Positions 33,263-44,431 of a stretch of 64,000 nt of DNA are shown here, one piece after another. The first letter of the stretch is position 1, and the number at the start of each line of letters is the position of its first letter. Where the stretch lies: contig NC_063448.1 of NCBI RefSeq assembly GCF_020379485.1, positions 47,253,218 to 47,317,217 of the forward strand, written 5' to 3'. The translations under genes were made by a program, and so were the position numbers. The stretch comes from Brassica napus. Taxonomy: Eukaryota; Streptophyta; Magnoliopsida; Brassicales; Brassicaceae. The notes under the pieces are model-generated. The model made no database searches. It saw only the letters and a program-made list of their open reading frames with translations, and had not been told where the DNA came from.

Positions 33263-34354
33263 TTGTCTACTCTAGTAAACTTCTTCTCTTCTTTTCGGCA
33301 GCGAAAATTAGGGTTAGGGTTTAGTGTGATCTGTAAATTCGTTCAACTACTCAAGTTGTTCAGTTACAAAAAAAAACTACTCAAGTTGCACCATTGTTCC
33401 AAAAAAACCAACCAATCAAAACCTCCCAACACAATTGCGAAATCAAACCTACTCGTTCCTTACGAAGATGCTTCATCAGAAGGATCATTCTTCCATGCAG
33501 AGTCAGATTTGGGAGATGATGATGATGATGATGAGGAGGATCCACAGCTTTGTGGTGCCTTTGCATGCGAGGCGAAGAAAAGGCCTGCTATCGATTACAT
33601 GGAGAGGTTTCAAGCAAACATCAACTCCACCATGCATGCCATCCTGATCGACTGGCTCGTGGAGGTTGCTGAAGCGTTTAGCCTTTCGCCAGAGACTTTG
33701 TACCTGGCGGTGAACTGTTTAGACAGGTATCTTTCGGGGAACGTGATCACCGAGCTAAACCTGCAGTTGCTTGGTGTTTCATGCATCATGATTTCAGCAA
33801 AATATTATGGTCGAGGATCAGTGCGTGCGCCTCCTCGTCAGGTGGAGAGTTTCTGTTACATCACCGATTACACCTACTCGAGCAACGAGCTCCTGGAGAT
33901 GGAGTCTTGTGTTCTCAACTACTTGAAGTTCGAGTTAACAACTCCAACGGCAAACTGTTTTTTAAGCCGCTTTGTCCCTCAAGGCAAAAGAGAGGAGGAG
34001 GTCCTATCCCACCTCTTGTTTGAGTCGCTAGCGAGCTATCTTTGCGTATTATCTCTCTTGGATTACGCTATGCTTCGCTACGCTCCATCACTCGTCGCAG
34101 CCTCTGCTGTTTTTTTGGCACGATACGTGTTACATCCTTCGAGAAAACCATCGTGGAGCTCTACGCTGGAGCATTACACACGGTACAGGGCTGAACATTT
34201 GGAAGCGTGCGTTAAGAATCTTCTTCGGCTATGTCATGAGAGTCCCTCAGGCGATAATGTAGTCGCAGTCAGAAAGAAGTACAGTAAAGCCAAATACAAG
34301 TTTGCAGCAAACATGATTTACCCCACCTCACTGCCACAAGAGCTCTTCCTCTGA
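33263..34354 (+). pseudogene. Intronless cyclin A1-like copy (retrocopy), open for 363 codons
   Basis: The frame encodes an A-type cyclin core: EDPQLCGAFACEAKKRP, MHAILIDWLVEV (MRAIL position), ETLYLAVNCLDRYLSGNVI, and the second cyclin fold with YAMLRYAPSLVAAS and a KYKFAAN tail. A-type cyclins activate CDKs in S/G2. The conserved AKYEE stretch reads AKYYGRGSVRAPPRQ, an odd insertion/replacement. Arabidopsis CYCA1 genes have several introns, but the box runs uninterrupted here, which suggests an RNA-derived copy. Upstream (33030-33262) pieces of a CYCA1-like N-terminus (TAKRTSSSKENP, GDVRNPL) appear in shifted frames, so the normal N-terminus is lost. The open frame's own N-terminus contains a small retro-insertion (33359-33374). 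It could be translated, but a working cyclin is doubtful. A sister copy lies at 61034-61783. Confidence 0.7.
33345..33388 (+). mobile_element. Tiny poly(A)-ended retro-insertion
   Basis: AACTACTCAAGTTG is duplicated (33345-33358 and 33375-33388) around TTCAGTTACAAAAAAA (16 bp). This is the same architecture as at 24866-24910: long direct repeats and a poly(A) end, as from aborted LINE-type target-primed insertion. The net addition is 30 bp, which keeps the reading frame. Confidence 0.65.
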
Positions 34355-34591
34355 TTGGCTTCCTTTTTGTTTTTAATTTCCTCGTCTTGTTGATAGAAAC
34401 TCATTGGGTCAGAGACCAATGTATTCAGTTCGATTGATGGAATCAACATAAAACAATTTATAAAAGACAAGTAATCCACACCAAAATTTTTTTTATGGCC
34501 TTTCTTATTAAAAGATTATAAATCTAATGAGATATGTGATTTTTGTTTTTTAACACTGGATTTGTATATCAAAATAAAAGAGTTACAGAAA

Positions 34592-35887
34592 GGGAAAATT
34601 CCTTAAAAGTACACGTACTAATTTTCATTTGATAATAAAATACACGAACTATTTTGGATCTCCATTTAATACACGAACTAATTTTTGTTGCCTATTAAAT
34701 ACACAAATTTTTGAAATTCGCAGATTTTACACATCATTTACACATATATTAACACATGTTTAAATTGTGAAAATAAAATTCCTTAAAAATACACAAACTA
34801 TTTTTCATTTGCTAATAGAATACACAAACTATTTTGGATCCCCGTTTAAAACACAAACTAATATTTGTTTTCTATTAAATACACAAACTTTTAAAATTTT
34901 CATATTTTACACATCGATTTAGACGATGTCAATAATGTTTAGCAGAAGTGAAGAAAATGTTTGTGTTTAATTGAACAAGTGGTTAAACTGTGAAGACAAA
35001 ATTTTTTAAAAGTCGTCCAATAGATTATATTGTTAGTTTTCTTCTCCATTACGCTTCCATAATGTAAATTTTTTTTTGATAAAATTTCAAAATTTTTGAT
35101 CATAGTAAATAGAATATATGTAGAAATTCATAACACTAAACTTATTTATCATAGTGTAAATTAACCTTGAATCATTATCACTACTATTAAAGTGAAGAAC
35201 AAGAATTAGAAATGCATAACACTAAACTAATTCCAAAATCAGAAACTCGTTTAAAATTACGTAGTTTCTTCGTCCTTTTTTACAACATTGAAATCGACTC
35301 CACTTCAAATCAATATAAAGGGAAATCAAAGTAAAAAAGAAGAAAATAAACATAGTTTAGAAAATAAAGGAGGTTGGAACAGATTATAGTGTCAAAATTG
35401 AATTGAACCTAACTCAAATTCATTTCAATTGGCTGGGTGAGAGTGCTTTTCACAGTTAAACCACTTGTTTAATTAAAACATTGTCTTCACTTCTGTTAAA
35501 CATAATTGACATCGTCTAAATCGATGTGTAAAATATGCACATTTTAAAAGTTTGTGTATTTAATAGAAAACAAAAATTAGTTTGTGTATTAAACGGGGAT
35601 CCAAAAATAGTTCGTGTATTTTATTAGCAAATAAAAAATGGTTTGTGTATTTTAAAAAAAATATTTTCTAAACTTAAAAACGTGTTAATTAAACACTAAC
35701 GCCGTCGTCACTGCCGTTAAATATAGTTAACGCCGTCTAAATAGATGTGTAAAACCTGCGACTTTCAAAAGTTTGTGTATTTAATAGGCAACGAAAATTA
35801 GTTCGTGTATTAAACCGAGATCCAAAATAGTTCGTGTATTTTATTAGCAAATGAAAATTAGTCCGTGTATTTTTAAGGAATTTTCCC
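34592..35887. mobile_element. Mutator-like fold-back element with 9-bp target duplication
   Basis: The left end GGGAAAATTCCTTAAAAGT and the inverse of the right end GGGAAAATTCCTTAAAAAT open long inverted repeats of at least 190 bp. TTACAGAAA flanks both sides exactly (34583-34591 and 35888-35896), the 9-bp duplication of Mutator elements. Each arm contains the module twice in tandem (near 34592-34780 and 34781-34970 on the left), built from words such as ATACACAAACTA and TATTAAATACAC. The centre (about 34980-35500) is A/T-rich and non-coding. There is no MURA transposase, so it is non-autonomous. Confidence 0.85.
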
Positions 35888-35906
35888 TTACAGAAATTAT
35901 TAAGTG

Positions 35907-36163
35907 TGTTATGAATCATGAAGTGGATGGTCCATAACCTAGACCATACAAGTTCAAAACTAGAGTCCATTGGAGATTTACATCCAGTCACATGGAAGAC
36001 CCATTCAACCTTAGTCTTTATGAGTTTGACCATGTCATTATGTAGAGTATCTTTGTAATCAATTCTCCCTTTGACTCCACCTTGTATGAACCACTATATA
36101 TTGTGGTGTAAGCAATAAGAAATATACAACACATTCTCACAAATCTTCTCTCAAATCTTAACA
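35907..36163 (+). repeat. 5' LTR of copia element II
   Basis: A 257-bp repeat starting TGTTATGAATC and ending TCTTAACA. It contains the TATA-like CCACTATATATTGTGG. Highly similar to 42912-43178. Confidence 0.9.
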
Positions 36164-38110
36164 CGTTATCAGCACGAGACTCTCTCCACCTGAGCAATCC
36201 CATCCGCCGGCGATCATCTCTTTTCCGGTCATCTCTTCCGGCCCTCAGCCTTGCTCCGCCGGCCAAGTCTATCTCTCTCACGGTTTTCCGGCCAGCTCCT
36301 CCACCTCTCTCTCAACCAGCCCATCCGCGGATCAGCTCTCTCTCACGGTGGTCCATTCAGATCAATTTGGTGTTTTCTAAAAGGTAAACTAATCAAAACC
36401 TAAAGATCTAAGAACATCTTATATCTAAATCTTGGATCTATATGAATCCTAAAACTTATAAAAATCTATAGATCTAAAATTATCTCGAATATTAATCTTG
36501 AATCTAAGATCTATATGAATTTTGATTCTAAAATTATTTGAATCTCTAAAGATTTAAGAATCTTTAAAAAATTATAAAACTTATTAATAATCTAAGATCT
36601 ATATGAATCTTGTTTCTAAGAACTATTTGAATCATAAAAAATATTAGAGAAAATCATAAAATCATAAGCCTTTAAATTGGCTCTCCCTTTTTCTCCTATT
36701 TGATCTGACCTTAAATCCGGATTGTCTAAAGGATCAAAACCCATAATCAAACCCTTTGATCATCCGCATCACCAGCTATTCTAGGAGGATGAATAAGCCG
36801 GCCATCAAAAACCTCACCATCAAAATCCTTAAATCTAAATATGTATCTTGATGGCCATTATACATATCAATCCCCTAAATCCTTCTTTCTTGGTTTTCTC
36901 AACAAGCAAATCCAAAATTCAAAACAATCAAAAACATCCTAAGCCATATTCGGCCAGATTCTTTGAAAATCAGTCAAACCAAATAAAATCGAAATAAATC
37001 CTAATCGATGCATATCTTTGACCATTGATGTTTGTTTTATATTGTAACTGATCAAAATTTAAAACTTTTATGATTGTTTTAAATGCATATCATTGACTAG
37101 GTAGTATTTATCAAAATATTATAACATATAGTATTGATTTAAATAGTTATGACATAAGCTAAAATAAATACTAAGTTGAAATCATTTGATCACATAGTTG
37201 TTTGTCAAAATTTATCTAAATCTAAATCAGCCTTGAAATCGGTCCATTATAGTTTGAACAAATGATATAAATTTATCTTGATCTAAAAACCAACCTTGAA
37301 AACTGATTTTGTGATGATTGAATTATATACTGATCATATATACATACCTGATAGCATCTATTAGATCAAACATGGATTAGTAAATTGTTAGATCATACAC
37401 ATATCATGAACTGATCATTTCCATGCATCCGCTTGTCATATAGTTTTATTAAAACTGAGCATGCATACATATAATAGATCATTCTAATCATGGGGTATTT
37501 AAAATAAAATCTAAATTGGTTCATATTGCTTGCATCTAATTAGATTAAATCGGTTATTTTTAAAGTTAAGCATGTTTGTTTAATTTGAAAACATAAACCA
37601 GCTTTGAAACCGATTGATTGAAAATCTAATTGAATTTGTTCTAGAGATATCCTGAAAATTATAAAATTTTCTTGTCTTGGTTTACCATGTAAAAGGGGGA
37701 AGAAATCGGTTTTTGCTTTATGATCTTTGAAAACCAAATATCCCCATGCATTAAGAATCACATATAGATTGTTTAAGTCCAATGCTTAGTTCTGAACATG
37801 CATTCAGGTATTTCTTGATCCATGCATTTGCTTGATTTCATCCATTTTACTTGATCTCATTTAATAAAATGATGATTGATCCTTATTCAAATTCTAAAGG
37901 GCCTTAATACCCTATATATAATCAATCCAATTTGAATTATAATTAAAAGGATTACTAGATGCAATGATCAATTGATCCTTCTCATACTAAGATTGCTTAA
38001 GCAAATAGATTATATGATTTGGGGGAAAGCCTTATTGAAATCATATACATTGATTTATTCTATGGCTTACATAGAATTCTAAGTGCTTGAATTACTCGTT
38101 AAATATTCAG
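36164..38110 (+). other. Long untranslated leader of copia element II
   Basis: It starts with the primer-binding site and a pyrimidine-rich stretch (36180-36360), then runs A/T-rich with repeated words such as AATCTAAGATCTATATGAAT. No significant reading frame exists before the gag ATG at 38111. Confidence 0.6.
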
Positions 38111-39992
38111 ATGTCGAGATTTGAACCCTCAGATTACTCTGCCCTAAATCTCTCTGGAGATAATTACCTAGAATGGGTAAGGAATACTCTTGTTGCCCTG
38201 AGATCCAGAGGACTCGGACAATGCATCAATGAGTACAATGATATCATTGACAGTGAAAGGCATAGAGCTATAACGATTATTCGTTATCATCTCACTGAGG
38301 AATTAATAGACATGTATCTCCATGTTGAGGATCCTTGTGACCTTTGGTTACAGTTAAGGAAAAGGTTCAAACCGGTATCGTGGCAAAAGGCCAACCATGA
38401 ATGGGAGATCCTCATATTCCAAGATTTTGAATCCGTGGACAAATATAATTATGCTCTGATGGATATTGCTTATAGTCTTGAACTATGTGGTGAAAGGATA
38501 ACACATCTATATTATTAAAAGAGAAGTACCCATTTGAAAATGTTCTTACTTCATTAATTAAACTCTTTTTTTTTGCTTGTCTTTTTCAGTTGCATTTATG
38601 AAATATCCTAAAACGAATAAAACTGCCTAATTTATTACTTGTCTTTTCAGTTACATTAATGAAATATGCTTAAATGAATTTAAACTTCCTATTTTATTGT
38701 TTGTCTTTTTCAGTTACCTTAATGAAATATCCTTAAATAAATTTGAACATAATGTCATTTAATCAACCAAAAAAACTCATGAGTTATCCTTACGTGCATA
38801 ATTTTAATAATAGAGATTTTTAAAAATGTGCATCAATAAAACTAGAATTTGACTCACACAATTGTACGGAAATTATTTTCAGTTGATTAAATTTAAAAAT
38901 AATTATTTATTCAAAAAAATTTAAGAATGACTATGTTTTTAAAACTTATATGGTATTATTTGCTCATAACTCATTTATCATTTGATAAATTGTTGGAAAA
39001 TTTTTTTTAGCATAATATAACTCAGTTGTCATTTGCTAAATTTATGGTTTTTGCTTATATTTTTTATTATTTAATTATAATATTTTCATTTTATATTTGA
39101 AAGATAAATGAATTTCTATCAATCAATATTTTTGTAAATGTATTTTTTAAAAAATAACCAATTAAAATTGTTATTATCATTGAATATAATTTTTTTTTGA
39201 CATAGTTTGAGTTTTCGTTTACATCAAAACTTATCATATTTTAGGATAATTTTAATTTAAAATGTAATTTTCATATTTTTCAAACAAATTCTAAAAGTAT
39301 TTTTTAAATATTTTGTTATAATTGTTAAAAAAATATTGAGTTGCATTTAAAATAAAAAGGTAAAGATATTAAAAATATTCTAATTAAAATATGTAAAATT
39401 TAATATAGTTTTAAGGAAATGGTCAAAATAAAAAAAATTACACATAACATAATCATAATTTTTGTTAACTGGGCGGATCATTATTTATATGATATCGCAC
39501 ACGAAAGAAAAAAAATCTGTTTTTAAAATTATCTATTTAACTCTATACTCATTTTTTATATTTTTTATATGATATCACACATTCGTAAAAAAATAAATAG
39601 TTTAAGATGCAAAAAAAATATTTACTTAATGAATATAATATGAACGAATATTACAAATACATCATTTAGTAAAATAAATAATTAAAAACTGAAAATTCAT
39701 ATCCGCGCTGGCGCGCGGGTCAAGGTTTAGTTATTCTTTATTATCTAAGACCTACTCCACATTCCATCCAAAGGATGTACTGTTGCTACACACGGCTAAG
39801 AAGTTCACCACTTATAATGACCTTTTGTCATATCTTTTGGCTTCTGAACAAAGAAAGCAGAAGATCAAAGATACCATCAAAAGATTTGACAAGCTTCAGA
39901 AAAGATACATTGAGCTAAAGAATAATGAGATGAGGCCTCCTATAGCTGATGAAGCTGAAGTTGAGCGCCATATGGCAACACATGCATTGTGA
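38111..39992 (+). pseudogene. copia gag of element II, split by the Helitron
   Basis: The first part (38111-38505) reads MSRFEPSDYSALNLSGDNYL, EWVRNTLVALRSRG and DPCDLWLQLRKRF, a copia Gag N-terminus. It breaks after GERITH at the Helitron. The sequence resumes in the same frame at 39731: YSLLSKTYSTFHPKDVLL, then FTTYNDLLSYLLASEQ, and ends at a stop at 39990-39992. Removing the Helitron restores one continuous frame across the junction, so gag was still open when the Helitron arrived. Later parts lack a recognisable zinc knuckle. Confidence 0.8.
38506..39730 (+). mobile_element. Non-autonomous Helitron, 1,225 bp
   Basis: The 5' end is TCTATATTATTAAAAGAGAAG. The 3' end has a perfect 6-bp GC stem with a 4-nt loop (CCGCGC-TGGC-GCGCGG), then GTCAAGGTTTAG. 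It sits between host A (38505) and host T (39731) with no target duplication, as expected for rolling-circle insertion. The interior is A/T-rich with no Rep/helicase gene. Ends of this type belong to the ATREP-like Helitrons of crucifers. Confidence 0.9.
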
Positions 39993-39999
39993 AGGCCAT

Positions 40000-42780
40000 A
40001 TTATATAATTGTCTTTTGAAATTCTCATTTTCATGTTTCCTGAGTTTATGTTTCATGAATTGCTTTGATACTTTGCTTTATACACGACTTCATTAATAAA
40101 ATGAATTACTTTGAGTTCATCATTATCTTATTCAAACTGTTGTTTGATAAGAAACTATATCTATATGCCTTTATTGTGCAAAGATAAATATGATTGACGA
40201 TTAATACCCCAACTCACTTTTCCAAAGAGTTCAAAGAAGCCTTTGACAAATGGCACGACATGCTCTGTCATCCAGGCTCAGTTATAAAATACTCTTGAAC
40301 TCAACTAGACATTCCTTGAAAGAAAGGAAAAGAAGCTCGACCAAGGCTTTGCCTAAATGGCATTATATTCACCCTATAAGGTCCATTGAATTAAGAAGAA
40401 AAATGGTTTCCAACAATGGACAAAAGGGAATAAGAGTACCTAAATTAAAAACGCCTAAGTGGTCGAGACTACATTCTCTATTGATCTAGTGATCAATATG
40501 ATATTAGGCAAATAGCCAGGGCAATCATGTTTGATTAACCCACAAAATTTATCACTTAGATGGCATTACTATACTTAGCCATTCGGATTATGATGCAAAT
40601 ATTTAAAAGGGCACAAATGTTATCCCATAAGATCTCACGTGTGTGCAATATTTCTATGCACAAGGGAATTTATTGTCCCAAGCACCACGAATTTGAGTAT
40701 GTTCATGAGGGGGAGTGAGGACAAATCCCATGATACATTACCATACTAAAATCCGTGAAACATGGTCCACAACCATATTATATATTGGTTGAATTTGATA
40801 TAAATACCATTACCTATAAGGTTCAAATTCTAAAAGTCCATATGCTTGGGGACACCATGAGTTATAAAAGAATGAACCTGCATCAGGCCATAGTAATTAT
40901 ACCAGGCCATATAAGTGATCATAGATATTCCCACCTCAGACTGATACAGGTCATGAGTCCAGACATATATCATCTTAAGATATTATGAAAGAATCCACCA
41001 CAAATATATGTGCCATCTAAGATCATGTGATCTTAGAATCTCATAAAGAGGATTGAGAATATATGTTGGATATATATTATGAATATACTTTCTCCATAAG
41101 TTTAAAAGAAACCTTGAGCCAAAATGGGTGATCTAATTATAGGCCAAGGAACAAGGATTACATAAGGTTTATGAATCCGAATATCCAACAATGAAAGGAG
41201 AAAAGTAATAAGCTGGTATAAAGAATGATAAAGAATGGTATCTACCATCTGGTATCAACCATCAATGTCTTGGCAAAGATCCTCGGACTAGAAAATAATT
41301 TATAGACGTCCATATGCTACAATAATAGCAATATAAAATGCCAGACACATTGACCCGAGAGAAAGAATGACTATGTCATCCCAGCTTAGCACCACACGGT
41401 TTTGATGTCTTAAAGACACAACCAAGTTGCTACAAAGTCTATATAAGATAGACCAAATAAATGTTCCAAATAAAGTTCCATAAATTCTAAGGAACCTCGG
41501 AAAGAAAGAAAGGTGCATGAGATAAAATCCGAGTTTTATTAAAGGAAGTCATTCCAGACATTGAGATATAAGGTTGGCCAGCTGAACAACTAGGTATCAT
41601 ACCATATAGCTTGGGACGCCAAGTTATAAGGTTATTAAGGTCCTAGATAATGAAATTTCAAATTGATTTATACCATGTCTAGAACTAAAAAGGAACTGTA
41701 TATATATATATAAGTGTGTCGACACATACATTCATATAAAATGCGCAAGTATGTAGCACATGAATACAAAGATATGTATCGAGGATCATAAACCCACACA
41801 AGAGTACTCATAATGAATAATGAAAGAAACTTGGGGTTTAAAATGATATATAAAAGGCGTATTGTATTGGCCATGAATATGTAAACGCCATATGATGCCC
41901 ATTGAATATATAAATCCTGAAAGAAGGATAAATCGTGAGACAGACCGGGAAAGGTCTATATAATCCAATGTGGTGGATACTACTACATATTTCACTACAT
42001 ATGATGTCTAGAAGAAATTCAAAAGATGTAGTATGCTATATATGACTCACTGGATGATGATGATAATATTATTGGTACCAAAAGGTTTACCAAACGGTAT
42101 TGAGCTCAGAATCAAAAGATGAGAAAAGAAGTTCTCTTGAACAGCATTTTCCTAAAGTTGTTCATGGACTGAATTAAATTACTACATGTAAGCAAGTGAA
42201 GAGTTCTATAAGAACAATTCAAATCAGTCCATAGAGGAATTTTAAATTCCTTGTGTTTTATACTAACCAGCCTAAGATAGGTTAAATGGTTATTCATTAA
42301 ACCTTAGAAAAGGTTATAGACCATCACCACAAATTAGCCAAATTTTGGTAATACTTATGGTTGGTCGAATTCTCAGCATGAACCAACCAAGCTGTGATAT
42401 GAATGAATAAGCTATCATAAAGATAAGCTATAAGATCGAAGTTCATCTTTGAACAAAAAGTATAGGACCACATTATGCGTCCATATGCAACCCAACGGGT
42501 CCGACCATCATATATGAAGATAATGCAACTTGCATTGCTCAACTCAAAGACGGGTATATCAAAGGTGACCGAACCAAACATATTCTACCCAAGTTCTTCT
42601 TTACCCATGAGTTGCAGAAAGCTGGAGAGGTCAACGTCCTTCAGATCCGGTATAGTGAAAACTCAGCCGACCTCTTCACCAAATCATTGTCCTCTTAAAC
42701 ATTCAGGAAGTTCACGCAACAAGATTGGCACGCGTAGACTCAAGGACCTTCAGTGATGTCCAAATCAGGGGGAGTAATGT
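40000..42780 (+). pseudogene. Decayed copia pol of element II
   Basis: No long frames remain, but fragments are readable. A pre-integrase motif (KWHDMLCHPGS, near 40250) marks the start. The end of RNase H is split over frames near 42475-42720 (IYEDNATCIAQLK, FFTHELQKAGEVNVLQIRYS, then NSADLFTKS). Between them the sequence is riddled with substitutions and stops. The element has therefore been immobile for longer than copia element I. Confidence 0.7.
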
Positions 42781-42902
42781 GTGTTGTACTCTTTTTCTTT
42801 TCTCTGGTTTCCTTTTTTACCACATTGGGTTTTGAGTTTTCCGGGAGAGGTTTTAATGAGGCAACATTAGCATGTTACAAACCCTATATGGTTATTGCAT
42901 CC

Positions 42903-42911
42903 AAGGGGGAG
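42903..42911 (+). other. Polypurine tract of copia element II
   Basis: AAGGGGGAG lies immediately upstream of the 3' LTR, the normal plus-strand priming site. Confidence 0.8.
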
Positions 42912-43178
42912 TGTTATGAATCATGAAGTGGATAGTCCATAACCTAGACCATACAAGTTCAAGACTAGAGTCCATTGGGGGTTTACATCCAGCCACATGG
43001 AAGACCCATTCAACCTTAGTCTTTATGAGTTTGACCATGTCATTATGTAGAGTATCTTTGTAATCAATTTTCCCTTTGACTCCACCTTGTATGAACCACT
43101 ATATATAGTGGTATATAGTGGTGTAAGCAATAAGAAATATACAACATATTCTCACAAATCTTCTCTCAAATCTTAACA
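42912..43178 (+). repeat. 3' LTR of copia element II
   Basis: 267 bp. It differs from the 5' LTR mainly by a 10-bp duplication of TATATAGTGG in the TATA region, plus scattered substitutions. Confidence 0.9.
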
Positions 43179-43183
43179 AAGTG

Positions 43184-44100
43184 CATTTTTTCACGGATAT
43201 TAGGAGGATTTTGTTATTTTACTTTTATTGTCGCCACCCCAGCCAGAGATCGAACCGGTTTTGGTTCTGCTAAATTCCGTTTATTTTGTCTTTATCTCCT
43301 TTTGCTAGAGTAGTTCGTAGTTTCCTCTGATCCTTTCATTTAGTAAAGTCTAAAAGGATTTCATCACAAAGTGTGTTATTTCATCACAAAATGTTGACAC
43401 ACTTACAAGACTGGTTAGATTCACAAAGCACTATCTCAACAGTATCTATCTATACATTGATTAGCTCTCTTAAAAATGCTCTTTGACTTCAGTACTTCAA
43501 TGTACAACTTTGGCCTTGATGCAGAAAACATTGAAGATAGACACAAGTCTTCAGCGCAGAAAAAATGTCAAGATTTAATTGGGCCTGAAAAGATATAGGG
43601 CTATCTGCAAAATTGACTCAAAACTCAAAATCAAACACAAAATTAACATACGATTTTTTTGGAAATTTCATTTGCCTTATTCACTACAAAAGTTTGGATT
43701 ATTCACAAAAATACTATTAATTTTTTTTTTCCGAAAATGGCTTTTATACTCTCTCAACCTCATCATCTTCAAGTATTTACAAGATTGTCATTGCCATCAA
43801 TACACCAACCACTATTAACAACCAATTTGAAGTTCTTAATGCACCCAAAATTGATTTACACTCATTCTTTCTCATTTCTTATGAACTAAAAACAACATCT
43901 CTTTTACTTTCTCTCTATATTCATCCAAAAAACCCAAGATTTTGATTCTAAATTTTTTTATGGTTCATTGAGCCATTCAAGCTTACGATTCTTGGTGGGT
44001 CACATTTGTTTAAGCTTATGGATGCTTGGAGAAGACTTTTGTGTGCTAAAAAAGCTATCTCACTGGTTGAAACTATGATATCAATTTTTTTTTTCAGATT
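43184..44100. other. Intergenic sequence without recognised features
   Basis: A mix of A/T-rich and unique-looking sequence. Frames at 43579-43889 overlap in two phases and show no family motif. No LTR, TIR or gene block was recognised. Confidence 0.4.
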
Positions 44101-44107
44101 TGTTTGT

Positions 44108-44163
44108 CGGAAGACTTCCGTGTAAGTCTTCTGGCAGTAGAAGACTTACACGGAAGTCTTCTG
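44108..44163. repeat. Perfect-stem hairpin
   Basis: AGAAGACTTACACGGAAGTC at 44139 is the inverse of the block starting CGGAAGACTTCCGTGTAAGT at 44108. The stem is about 24 bp and the loop a few bases. Confidence 0.8.
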
Positions 44164-44431
44164 GACAATGCAGATGTTAGTTTTGCAATTGACTTTTATA
44201 TGTGTTTGTAGAGACGGCTTCTATGGAAGTCTTCCACTTTCCTTTGTTAACAAAAAAACTCAAAAATACCAGAGAAGAATTTCCGGTAAGTCGTCTAGGA
44301 TAAACATGTTAGTTTTGCATTTGACCGGATTGTCAAAATCAGACAAAACACATGTTAGTTTTGCATATGAAAGTCTTCCGGTAAGTCGTCTAGGATAAAC
44401 ATGTTAGTTTTCCGGTAAGTCTTCTAACATG

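Larger units (their letters stand above)
35907..43178 (+). mobile_element. Ty1/copia LTR retrotransposon II, interrupted by a Helitron
   Basis: 5' LTR 35907-36163 and 3' LTR 42912-43178. The direct repeat AAGTG (35902-35906 and 43179-43183) is the target duplication. Directly after the 5' LTR is CGTTATCAGCACGAG, the primer-site form of a known crucifer copia group. A long leader of about 1.9 kb (36180-38110) precedes gag. Without the 1,225-bp Helitron the element is about 6.05 kb. It was inserted only 19 bp beyond the end of the Mutator-like element. The coding region is heavily decayed. Confidence 0.9.

Noticed and set aside
36018..36281. Minus-strand frame over the 5' LTR of copia element II
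   Set aside because: It crosses the LTR and primer-binding site antisense to the element and has no domain.
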